A stretch of 37,498 nt of DNA from a bacterium (GTDB taxonomy: Bacteria > JAHJDO01). Shown here in pieces: positions 18,704 through 28,000 of the stretch; within the stretch, counting starts at the first letter, position 1; each line of letters opens with the position of its first letter. The notes under the pieces are model-generated. The model was not told the DNA's origin. It did not search any database and saw nothing but the letters and a program-made list of their open reading frames with translations. The stretch lies in NCBI GenBank assembly GCA_018812485.1, contig JAHJDO010000108.1, positions 1 to 37,498 of the forward strand, given 5' to 3'. Position numbers and translations under genes: made by a program.

Positions 18704-21115
18704 ATGAATCAGATAATTAACTGGATCTGGTATAGACCAACAAAAAATCCTAATAATTTTTTTCTGTATCTTAGAAAAGATTTTGAATTAAAAAACTCTG
18801 TGGAAGAAGCTGCCTTTTCTGTTACAGCTAACAGTCTGTACATGTTATATGTCAACGGTACTCTTTTAGGTAGAGGGCCTAATCCTGGTGCAAAGAATTA
18901 CTGGTATTACGATACATATAATGTGAAAAAATATTTAAGAAAAGGTAAAAATGTAATAGCTGTTCTGGCTTATCATTATGGAAAGGATATGAAAAATTGG
19001 CTAAATGTCTCAATAGGAGATGCTGGATTCTTATTCCATGGGAGAATAAGATTTAGAAAAGGTAAGTCTTTGAACATTGTAAGCGATAATACATGGAAAG
19101 TAAAACAGGCACAATCATGGGAAAAGAACACTCAACTGATTTCTGAACACCGTGGAGAATATAAGGAAATATTTGACGCAAATAAAGAAATTATGGGATG
19201 GCATAACATAGATTATGATGATAAATTATGGGATTCTGCTGTGCTTTTAGACAAATGTCCAATTAGTAAGTCAACTAAATTACTAAAACGAGAAATTCCT
19301 CTCTTTAAACCTGTTAACGTATTTCCTCAAAATGTATTTATGCTTGGATACAATATGGCTTACGGTCATCTTGATAATAGAAAGTGGGAAGTGGAAAATC
19401 CGTATAATCTGGCTCAGGATAATGATAAAAACACAACAGTCAGAACATATAAAAAGAACCAATCTCCTTCTATAATTATCGACTTTGGTAGGGATGTTGT
19501 TGGGCATCCGGTTGTTGAAATATCCGAAAGTAGCGGAGGAATTATAGATATTGCCTATGGAGAATCTCTCAATATGACTTATATTGACTCTCTTATTATG
19601 AGAAAAGGATATCAAAAATTTTCTCCCTTTAGACGGAGAGCCTGTAGATATCTTATGCTTACCTTTAGAAATTACACACGCGCAGTCGATATAAAAAGGG
19701 TGTACTTTGATTTCATTGCTTATCCCGCAAAAGAGAAAGGAAGTTTTAAATGTTCGGATAATAGGTTAAATAATATTTGGAAGACTGCTCAATACACATT
19801 AAATCTTTGCATGCAGGACCACTATGAAGACTGTCCATGGAGAGAGCAAGCTTTATACGGAGGAGATATGAGGTCACAGGCATTATTTGCTCAGTATGCA
19901 TTTGGAGAGACAAAACTTACAATTAAATCTATTCGCCAGCTAGCAAGGATTCAAGACAAGGATGGCTTTATACCAAGTAAGGGTCCAACATCAATATCTT
20001 CGGGAGGAGTGATTCCAGGATACTGCACTTATTGGCTGGTAACTTTAGTAGATTATTACCGCTATACAAGAGACATAAAAATAATTAAAGAACTATATAG
20101 TAATATTTCTAGACTGATGGAGTGGTTCAAAAAGCAGGAAAAAGACGATTCCATCATACCTGAATTAACTGGTAGAAGGATATATATTTTCATTGATAAT
20201 CTTACTAGAGAAATAGATAAAGAAGGCATTTCGACTTTTCTGCAAGTTCAATATTTCTGGGCACTAAAAGAAGCAGCTTTTTTAGCAAAAGAGATAGGAG
20301 AAAATAAACAATCTCTTAGTTGGGAAATAATGGCTGATAGATTAAGATTAAAAATAAATGAAAAATTATGGGACAAGAAGAAGGGCGCATATGCAGACGC
20401 CTGTCATAATGGAAAACTCAGTTCTCATATCAGTCAGCAGACCAATGCATTAGCTGTAGTTACCGGTGTAGCTGAAAAGTCAAAATATAACTCTATCCAT
20501 AAAGCCATTTTTAATCGTAAGCTCACTGAGCCCTGTAGAGCAGGATATTTTATGTTTTATCTTATTGAGATGCTATGTATGATGGGACGAAGAAAGAAAG
20601 CAATGCAGAGGCTGAGAACTTATTGGGGAGAAATGATCAGACGAGGAGCTACAACTTTTTGGGAAACACATGATCCTGAAACTCCTGAAGGTAAGTTGCC
20701 GGATAAAAAATGGAGTCTATGTCATGCTTATTGTGCTGGACCCCTATTTCATTTACCTGCCGAGATACTAGGAATAAGAACTAAGGATGTTGGTTTTAAG
20801 AAAATTAGAATATCCCCTATGATTGAATTATGTGAGTTTGCCAAGGGAACAGTTCCTACTACAAGAGGAAACATAGATGTTTTTTGGGAAAGAGGTGAAA
20901 AAGGAATAAATGTTTTTAACTTGAAGATTCCCTCGCAAACTTGCGCCAAAATTAAACTGCCTATTCAAAAAAATGTAAATTTATCTCGAATTTACTGTAA
21001 TAATATTAATATAAAGAGAAACATTAAATTAACATCCAAAAACTTATACTTTACCGTAGAAGGGCCAAAGAAGATTGATATTAAAATATATAACCAGAGA
21101 AGTATAAATGATTAA
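18704..21115 (+). CDS. GH78-type alpha-L-rhamnosidase-like glycoside hydrolase
   Basis: An 803-residue protein with an N-terminal beta-sandwich (about 15-155, with YMLYVNGTLLGRGPNPG) and a second beta domain. A six-hairpin (alpha/alpha)6 catalytic domain from about residue 350 and a C-terminal beta domain follow. The catalytic-domain signature DCPWREQALYGGDMRSQ lies near residue 375. ATTFWETHDPETPEG and SLCHAYCAGPLFHLPAEILG fit family GH78. It has no signal peptide and begins NQIINWIWYRP, so it is probably cytosolic and acts on imported oligosaccharides. Its last 8 bases overlap the regulator gene. Rhamnose specificity is inferred from the family; other terminal sugars are possible. Confidence 0.82.
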   Translation: MNQIINWIWYRPTKNPNNFFLYLRKDFELKNSVEEAAFSVTANSLYMLYVNGTLLGRGPNPGAKNYWYYDTYNVKKYLRKGKNVIAVLAYHYGKDMKNWLNVSIGDAGFLFHGRIRFRKGKSLNIVSDNTWKVKQAQSWEKNTQLISEHRGEYKEIFDANKEIMGWHNIDYDDKLWDSAVLLDKCPISKSTKLLKREIPLFKPVNVFPQNVFMLGYNMAYGHLDNRKWEVENPYNLAQDNDKNTTVRTYKKNQSPSIIIDFGRDVVGHPVVEISESSGGIIDIAYGESLNMTYIDSLIMRKGYQKFSPFRRRACRYLMLTFRNYTRAVDIKRVYFDFIAYPAKEKGSFKCSDNRLNNIWKTAQYTLNLCMQDHYEDCPWREQALYGGDMRSQALFAQYAFGETKLTIKSIRQLARIQDKDGFIPSKGPTSISSGGVIPGYCTYWLVTLVDYYRYTRDIKIIKELYSNISRLMEWFKKQEKDDSIIPELTGRRIYIFIDNLTREIDKEGISTFLQVQYFWALKEAAFLAKEIGENKQSLSWEIMADRLRLKINEKLWDKKKGAYADACHNGKLSSHISQQTNALAVVTGVAEKSKYNSIHKAIFNRKLTEPCRAGYFMFYLIEMLCMMGRRKKAMQRLRTYWGEMIRRGATTFWETHDPETPEGKLPDKKWSLCHAYCAGPLFHLPAEILGIRTKDVGFKKIRISPMIELCEFAKGTVPTTRGNIDVFWERGEKGINVFNLKIPSQTCAKIKLPIQKNVNLSRIYCNNINIKRNIKLTSKNLYFTVEGPKKIDIKIYNQRSIND

Positions 21116-22190
21116 TAATATTGATAAAAATAGCCATACTCCTTTATATATACAGTTAGAAAAAGCCCTAAGAAAAAAAATATCAAATTCTTTAGACTCA
21201 GATGCTTCATTAGGCACTGTGAATGAACTTTGTAAGACATATGATGTAAGTGCTATTACCGTCAAGCGAGCACTTAAGGAGCTCGCAAGCGCAGGAATTA
21301 TCAAATCTATAAAAAGCAAAGGTAATTTCGTAATAAGACAACCCTATGCTAGATTCAAAGAAAAAACCATGGCATTTGTGAGTTATAACACCTTGCATCA
21401 TGTGCTTAATCCAATGTACGCCAAAGTATTTGAAGGTGCTAAAGCAGCTTTATCTAATGAAGATGTGTTTCTTGATTTTTATTCAATGCCTATAACTTCT
21501 TTCAAAGATGCCATATTAAGCAATTATATAATGGGGTTTATAGTTGTAGGAGTTCGTGATTATGCCTTTTATGAAACACTTGTTCGGGCAAATAAAAATT
21601 TTGTACTTATAGATGTAACATCCAATATTGTTCCCTCCATACTTACGAACCATCAGCTTGGAGGGGAGTTGGCAACAGAATATCTTATTAAACTGGGGCA
21701 TACTAATATAGCAATTTTTAATGGTAATCTGGAAGATGAAACATTCAAATCGAGATTTGATGGCTATAAGAAAGTTCTTAAGAAAAACAACATAAAATTG
21801 AGAGGCAGTTACGTAATAGATAGTTTAAGCATATCACAGGATGGAAAACAAAACTGTATTGATAAACTTTTACACCTTAAACCAAGACCTACAGCAATAT
21901 TTTTTACTGCTGACGAGTATGTTTTTGACTTTATGCCAGTTTTAAAAAAAATGGATATAAGCATTCCAAAAGATATAAGTATTGTAGGGTATAATGATCT
22001 GGAAGGTGCTTCTTATACTAAACCACCTCTTACAACAATAAAACAACCCATGTTTGAAGTTGGACAAAGGGCAGCCAGCATTTTACTTAACATGTCTGAC
22101 AGACAGAAACTGAATAATTTTAAACCTACTCTAATTGCTCCAACACTTGTCGAAAGAGCATCATGTCGAAGGATTAAGAATGATATATAA
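21108..22190 (+). CDS. GntR-type HTH fused to LacI-type sugar-sensing domain, transcriptional regulator
   Basis: A 360-residue regulator with the AraR-like hybrid layout. Residues 10-78 form a GntR winged helix (TPLYIQLEKALRKKI, VSAITVKRALKELASAGIIK). Residues 85-355 are a periplasmic-binding-protein-like effector domain ending with PPLTTIKQPMFEVGQRAASIL. It is translationally coupled to the GH78-like gene and probably controls it through the palindrome at 18643-18660. The usual GntR segment between the first helix and the recognition helix is somewhat shortened. The effector is likely a mono- or disaccharide released by the hydrolase (inference). Confidence 0.88.
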   Translation: MINNIDKNSHTPLYIQLEKALRKKISNSLDSDASLGTVNELCKTYDVSAITVKRALKELASAGIIKSIKSKGNFVIRQPYARFKEKTMAFVSYNTLHHVLNPMYAKVFEGAKAALSNEDVFLDFYSMPITSFKDAILSNYIMGFIVVGVRDYAFYETLVRANKNFVLIDVTSNIVPSILTNHQLGGELATEYLIKLGHTNIAIFNGNLEDETFKSRFDGYKKVLKKNNIKLRGSYVIDSLSISQDGKQNCIDKLLHLKPRPTAIFFTADEYVFDFMPVLKKMDISIPKDISIVGYNDLEGASYTKPPLTTIKQPMFEVGQRAASILLNMSDRQKLNNFKPTLIAPTLVERASCRRIKNDI

Positions 22191-22206
22191 AGAAGGGTAA
22201 TGAAAT

Positions 22207-22329
22207 ATGGATTTCCTGGAACGTTTTTTAACTGCAATATACTTTGAAGAGCCAGATTGAGTACCAATAAATATTTGGATATATCGGCCAGAGATGATTA
22301 AATTAGTAGAGAAAAAATTTAACTTTTGA
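22207..22329 (+). pseudogene. URO-D family N-terminal remnant with internal stop
   Basis: Reading from ATG 22207 gives MDFLERFLTAIYFEEPD, a TGA at 22258-22260, then VPINIWIYRPEMIKLVEKKF and a final stop at 22327. The usual URO-D/methyltransferase start is an xxxRxxxAxxxxEPDRVPxxxW pattern, so the TGA stands exactly where the arginine codon CGA is expected: a single nonsense change. Only about 40 codons remain; the rest of the roughly 350-residue protein is gone. The remnant fills the gap before the metallophosphatase gene, whose RBS follows it. It also contains a TATACTT half-site. Confidence 0.72.
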
Positions 22330-22364
22330 TAACTATTACAAATAACCAAAGGAGGTTCCAAAAG

Positions 22365-24836
22365 ATGTCTACTCAACGGAAAATATTGAACTGGAAATTG
22401 GTATGGGTAGGAATGGTCATTTTGGCATATAATTTTCTATGTGAATGTAATATGCCTGCTTTACATGCTCAGGAATCAAAGAAGCATTTGTTTAGTTTTG
22501 TAGTAGTAGGGTGCCCGCATCTCACTGAAAACAGAAAGGGCGAGCTAACGGGAGTAGAGAAGTTTGAAATCTTGCTAGAGCAAATAAACTCATTTCAAGA
22601 AAAACCTGACTTTATGCTAATTGCAGGAGATATACATATTAGAGGATTTAAAGAGGTATATCCAAAAATTAAAATGCCTGTCTATGTGAGCTTTGGCAAT
22701 CATGAATCACTAGATGCAAGAAAAGAATTTAGAAAGATGTTTCCTGATCTTTTTAGGAAAGCGGATTATTATTCATTCAAGCACAAGAATTGTCTGTTTA
22801 TACAGATTTGTGATGCTATCCCCATAGATCATTTTGGGCATCTCAGTTCAGAATTTATTTTCCCTGCTTGGGGAGGAAGTCAATGTGAATGGCTTGAAAA
22901 ACAATTGGTTAATAATTGCAATAAGGTTATCCACACATTTATTTTCGGGCATATTCCTCCCCATCCCCAAGGTAAAGACCAAAATGAGTATTTAGCAGTA
23001 AATGATCAGCTATACCTTGAGAAATTAATTCGAAGATATAAACCTACTGCTTTATTCTTCGCCCATTTGCATAGGAGACTAGAATTTAAGATTGGCGACA
23101 GTGAGGTTGTGGTGGTTGGCTCCAGTAATTGGCATCACGACAAGAATTTGCCTATTGGTTTTATGAAAGTAAAAGTGTTTGCAGATAGAATTGAGAAGGA
23201 ATTTATCCCTTTAGAAACAAAGGAGACACAGAAACCAATCGGGATTTCTATAATCTCTAAAGGCTCTTCAGAGTGGTTATATACCGAGCAATATCCAGCC
23301 GAAGTTCCTCCTCTGGATTCAAATTCCAGAAAGTGGCATGAGACAGACTATGACACTTCTAAGTGGCTTAAAGGCGGTTGTCCATTTGGTTATGGAGATG
23401 AACCAAAGGTAACATATGGAACGAAATTATCCAATAACCAAGGGAATTACTACTTTAGAAAAATTTTTGAGGTAAAGGATACCCTCAAAGTCAGTTCCGG
23501 CATTTTAAAAATTGCCTCTGATAATGCAGCCATTGTCTACCTTAACGGAAAGACGGTAGACAGAGACTCTCTCTTCCTTCATGATGAATTTAAGACCAAC
23601 CCCCTTGGAGGTCATGAGTTTTCTTATTGGAATAGAGAAGTAACGCTTAAGGCATCTCTTTTTAAAAAAGGGAAAAACCTTCTTGCTGTTGCCCTTTATA
23701 ATGATCAAAGCAGTTCTGATGCCTATTTGGATTTAGAGTTACTTGGAGAAGATAGCAAACCGGAACCGCTGGCTTTACTCAAAGGCCCTTATCTTCAAAA
23801 CTTAGGTCAGGATAAGGTAACTATCATGTGGGAAACTAATATCCCTACAATAGGTTATGTGAAATACGGAGAGATTTCTTGTGATAAACAAGAAAAAGAG
23901 GGAGAGAAGAATTTCAGTAAAATTCATGAGATTATCCTTAAAAACTTAAAGCCGGCAACTACTTATCAATATCACGTCTATTCCCAAGCAAATAAAGTAG
24001 ATAAGGAATTAGGGGCTAAAGGATTTTTTGCCACAGCACCAGACAAGAACCGTCCTTTTCAATTTGTAGTGTATGGTGATACTCGTACTCACTATGAAAG
24101 GCATAAATCTGTTATAGATGCGATGCTTGAATGCCCGGAAGGAAAGCCTGAGTTTGTTATTCACAGCGGGGATTTTGTTGAAAATGGTAACGAATACGAG
24201 TGCTGGGGAAGAGAATTTTTCGGGCCTGCTTCTCATCTTATGAAGAACATTCCACTTTGGCCATGTCTTGGTAACCATGAACAAAATGCACAGTACTATT
24301 TTGATTTCTTTTCTCTTCCTAATAATGAACGCTGGTACAGCTTTGATTATCTAAATGCACGCTTCATCCAGCTTGATAGTTATTTCAGTGATTTTAAGCC
24401 CGGCAGTAAACAATTTCAATGGTTGGAAGAAGAATTAAACTCATGTACAAAACAGTGGAAGTTTGTTACTCTTCATTCTCCTCTGTTTACATCAGGTCCA
24501 CATGGAGCTTTGGGGGAAGACGGAACAAAACCTCAGGAAGAGTCGATCGCCTATGGGCAGGAGTTTCTGCTACCACTCTTTGAAAAGTATGGAGTGGATA
24601 TGGTCTTTTCTGGACACGATCATGCCTATGAGAGAAACAAGAAGGGAGACATTTATTATATCGTATCAGGGGGAGGAGGCGCACCAAATTATGGCAAGAG
24701 TGTGAAGAATCCTTACAGTCAGGTTTTTAAATCCACACCTCACTATTGTTTGATTCAGATTAATGGAAGAAAATTGTGTATGAGTGTATGGGATACTCAA
24801 GGAAATCAGATTGATTCACTCCAAATACCGAAATGA
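22365..24836 (+). CDS. Secreted protein with two metallophosphatase domains (C-terminal purple acid phosphatase-like)
   Basis: 823 residues: signal peptide (about 1-40, ending PALHAQ), calcineurin-like phosphoesterase domain 1 (45-285), a galactose-binding-like beta domain (about 292-460), a purple acid phosphatase N-terminal fibronectin-like domain (465-555) and phosphoesterase domain 2 (560-790). Domain 2 has GDTRTH, HSGDF, GNHEQ and GHDHAYERN. Domain 1 has AGDIH, FGNHES, FGHIPPHP and AHLHRR. However, its first metal motif reads GCPHL with Cys50 in place of the usual Asp, so its metal site may be altered. ATG 22365 follows AAAGGAGG; an upstream in-frame start lacks this. It is likely periplasmic or extracellular, releasing phosphate from organic or glycan-linked esters. 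Confidence 0.87.
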   Translation: MSTQRKILNWKLVWVGMVILAYNFLCECNMPALHAQESKKHLFSFVVVGCPHLTENRKGELTGVEKFEILLEQINSFQEKPDFMLIAGDIHIRGFKEVYPKIKMPVYVSFGNHESLDARKEFRKMFPDLFRKADYYSFKHKNCLFIQICDAIPIDHFGHLSSEFIFPAWGGSQCEWLEKQLVNNCNKVIHTFIFGHIPPHPQGKDQNEYLAVNDQLYLEKLIRRYKPTALFFAHLHRRLEFKIGDSEVVVVGSSNWHHDKNLPIGFMKVKVFADRIEKEFIPLETKETQKPIGISIISKGSSEWLYTEQYPAEVPPLDSNSRKWHETDYDTSKWLKGGCPFGYGDEPKVTYGTKLSNNQGNYYFRKIFEVKDTLKVSSGILKIASDNAAIVYLNGKTVDRDSLFLHDEFKTNPLGGHEFSYWNREVTLKASLFKKGKNLLAVALYNDQSSSDAYLDLELLGEDSKPEPLALLKGPYLQNLGQDKVTIMWETNIPTIGYVKYGEISCDKQEKEGEKNFSKIHEIILKNLKPATTYQYHVYSQANKVDKELGAKGFFATAPDKNRPFQFVVYGDTRTHYERHKSVIDAMLECPEGKPEFVIHSGDFVENGNEYECWGREFFGPASHLMKNIPLWPCLGNHEQNAQYYFDFFSLPNNERWYSFDYLNARFIQLDSYFSDFKPGSKQFQWLEEELNSCTKQWKFVTLHSPLFTSGPHGALGEDGTKPQEESIAYGQEFLLPLFEKYGVDMVFSGHDHAYERNKKGDIYYIVSGGGGAPNYGKSVKNPYSQVFKSTPHYCLIQINGRKLCMSVWDTQGNQIDSLQIPK

Positions 24837-24986
24837 AGATTAGCACCAAAAATCATTATTGTCATAGACAACGTTTCATGTAACACTTTAGCTACAAAAA
24901 GCAATGAGAGAATTTATTTTACAGAAAACAGAGAAATGATACTATATACCAAGGGCAGTCAAGGCGAGAAAGGAGGTGCGCAGAAC

Positions 24987-25067
24987 TTGAATTGCCAAGA
25001 CCTTTTTAGAGATAAAAATAAAATGCAAAAAAAGCTAAAAAAATTAACTTTTTTAGCTAAACTATAA
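24987..25067 (+). CDS. Possible small leader ORF (26 codons) upstream of the giant hydrolase
   Basis: AAGGAGGTG at 24970-24978 is a near-perfect ribosome binding site, 10 bases before TTG 24987. The frame reads LNCQDLFRDKNKMQKK and continues Lys/Leu-rich to TAA at 25065, 28 bases before the next ATG. The same frame is open all the way from the metallophosphatase stop (24837-25067, 77 codons). The end of this frame contains the 10-base inverted repeat at 25033-25058, so translation could alter that hairpin. No homology is recognised. It could be a leader peptide, a degraded gene or chance. Confidence 0.3.
   Translation: MNCQDLFRDKNKMQKKLKKLTFLAKL
25033..25058. promoter_or_regulatory. Perfect 10-base inverted repeat before the giant hydrolase gene
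   Basis: AGCTAAAAAA (25033-25042) pairs with TTTTTTAGCT (25049-25058) across a 6-base loop, 37 bases before the ATG at 25096. It lacks a following T run for a plus-strand terminator. It may be an mRNA hairpin in the leader, or an operator. Confidence 0.5.
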
Positions 25068-25095
25068 CCATAAATATAAAAAGGAGAACTAAATT

Positions 25096-28000
25096 ATGAA
25101 AAAAGATGTATTGCTAAGTAGTGTTAGATGTGTTTTGGCGGTAATGGTAGTATCTTTATTTTCCAATTTAGCTTTACAATCTCTGTGTTTCGCACAAGAA
25201 AATCAGGAAAATTTGGTAGCAAATCCAAGTTTTGAACTGGATGAAAACGAAGATGGATGTCCTGATGGCTGGACATTTGGGGGCTCAGCAAACGCACGCT
25301 TAATGAAGGGAATAGCAAAGACAGGAGATTATTGTGTAGAATTAAAACAAGGCGATGTAAAAGGCACTTATATTGGTCAGAGAATTAAAATGACGCCTGG
25401 AAAGGTATACGAAATATCTGTTCATTATAAGATGAAAGATATATCCGGGTCAAGTGGGCCAGCTGTTTACTATTATTGGAAGAAAGGCGGATGCTTTGTT
25501 AAAAAACCGGGAATAGAGGGTTACTTGCACGACTGGATTGTAGTTACCGGAGCAATAAAAGGGAGTAGCGAAGATTGGATAGAGGTTTCTAAGACCATTA
25601 TCTGTATTGAAGAAGCTGATAGCATAAAGCTAGCTCTACACATGTATGGCGAGCAAGATACTAATGGCACAATATGGTTTGATGATATAAGCGTAATTGA
25701 GATAAAAGAGAAAGAAATTGAAAGTGTTTCTGAGGGGCAAGATGGAAAGAAGGGTTCCACAAAAGGGGATGTGTTGTGTTACATCCCCTTTGAAAAAGAT
25801 ATTCAGCCATTAAGTGAGCTGATTGATATAATGCCAGAAACCGCAGGCGATTATTCACTGGCTGACGGCAAAAGAGGCAAAGCCATCAAATTTAATCCTG
25901 GTCTCTTTGAAGCCAGATATTATTATAAAAATAAAGTACCTCCATCAGCAATAAACTTTTGGATTAAAATAGAAAAGGATATTATTGAAAACCAAAAAAT
26001 TTACAGGATTTTACAGACTTCTTTTGGAACTGATTTTATTAGCCTGTTAGAGTTAAATAATCAAATCTTAAGGTATGTTATCAAAAAGGATAGTGCTCAA
26101 AAATGTTATTATTATCCAGTAAGTGATTGGGTTAAAAATAAATGGCATTACATTTATATTCCATTTAAAGATAATAATAGTCCATTTTACGTAGATGGGA
26201 TGCCTTCTTCAGTTATTTCGGATCCCAAGGTATCTGCAGAGATGCTGAAAGATGTGCCAATTACAACCAGGTATTTTTTCCAGATTGGTTCTTTTGGACA
26301 GAGCATTGAGAAAGTTAAGGACAGTATTTTAATTGACGAATTGCGAGCTTCCTCGGTTACTCTTTCAAAAGATGAAATAAAGGAAAGCTACTTATCTGGG
26401 CTAACCGATAAGTTAACATACCGTCCTCCTGTTGTCGAAGCCACGAGGTGTTCAAAGTCACCAGTCATAGATGGAATAATAGAGGAGAAAGAATGGCAAG
26501 ATGCTGGAAAATACACGGGTTTTGTGCATTTTGACAATGGCAATTATGCGGATAGACAGACATGGTTTTATGTTATGTATGATGATGTATCTTTATATAT
26601 GGCATTTGAATGTGAAACTAATGCTCTAATACAAGGTAAATCAAAGGAACGAGATGATAATCAAATCTGTATGGATGAATCAATAGAAGTGTTTCTGCGG
26701 ACAGTGGATACTCTTGAACTGGGATATTATCATTTTACGGGTAATTTCAGAGGAGATATATATGACGGATGGGGAATGGATAAAAAATGGAATGGAAGTT
26801 GGATATGGAAATGTCATAAAACAAATAATGGATGGTCTGGAGAGCTTTGTATTCCAGCAAAGGATTTAGGTGTTAATCATATCAATTACGGGGATAAATG
26901 GAGAATTAATGTTTGTCGAAACTATGGAGGCATGCCCTCTGAAGATAGATGGACTCAATGGGCGCATACTCCCGGCTCATATCACGATCAATCTAATTTT
27001 GGCAATCTGATATTTCCAAAAAACCCACTTATAGTGCATGCAAAAGAGATTAAAATTATTCCAGGGAGAGAGATTAGTATAAAGACAGATATTTCTGCCA
27101 CAGACCTGAAAGGTAAAAAAATTTATTCAACCTTAAAAATATATGCCAAGAATTCAGTTACAGATTCAATAGTTAAACATTCACAAAAAACAGCGGTTTC
27201 AAAGGGCGAATTCAAAACTATGGATATAGTCCAAAAATTGAGCTCCGCCGAAGGAGTGTTAGCCTACTCAATTAGAGATGCAACAGATGATAAAACTTAT
27301 TTATATCAAATGATTAATTTTGGAGAAAGAAAAGCTAAATCGAAGCGACTAGGAGATAAGGAGAAAAAACATGAACTTACCAAAACGAAACAAAAAAGCA
27401 AATATCTTACGCAAAGTGAGATCGATAAAGCAAAAGATGAGCAAAAGATATGGAAGAATAATAACCTGGGTAAGACCAGATGCGTGCTCCCCTCTTGGGA
27501 ACCCCTTCAGATTATAGATAATAAAGTAGTTACATGCTGGAATAGAAAGTATGCGGTAGGTGATAGCATTTTTATGAAGAACGTTAAAATCAATGAAAAA
27601 GATATATTTAATGAAGATATAAAACTTGTGATTATAGACGAAATGGATAATCGCACGATTTTTGATGTTGGGGAAAATAAGGTTGTTTCTTTTGAAAAAG
27701 ATAAGGCTGTTTTGAAATGTTCTACGATAAAAAATAGCTTTAAAATAGACATCAAGAAAGAAGTTGAATATGACGGAATGGTTAGGTTTGATTTCAGCAT
27801 TGAGCCTGTACAGAAGAAAGTTAAAATAAAAGAGATGTTTTTGGAACTATCCTTTAATAAAGAGTTAATGAAGTATTTTCACTATTTTTCGAGAAATCGA
27901 ATTCCTCCCGGTTCAGATGCAGGGCTTATTCCAAAAGAAGGCATATCGCTTGATTTCAGACCATTTGTATGGGTTGGAGATGACAACATGGGATTCGCAG

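Noticed and set aside
22258-22260. TGA recoded as an amino acid across the genome
   Set aside because: Intact genes in the window end at ordinary TGA codons (for example 24834-24836) and contain no internal TGA. The remnant is truncated anyway.
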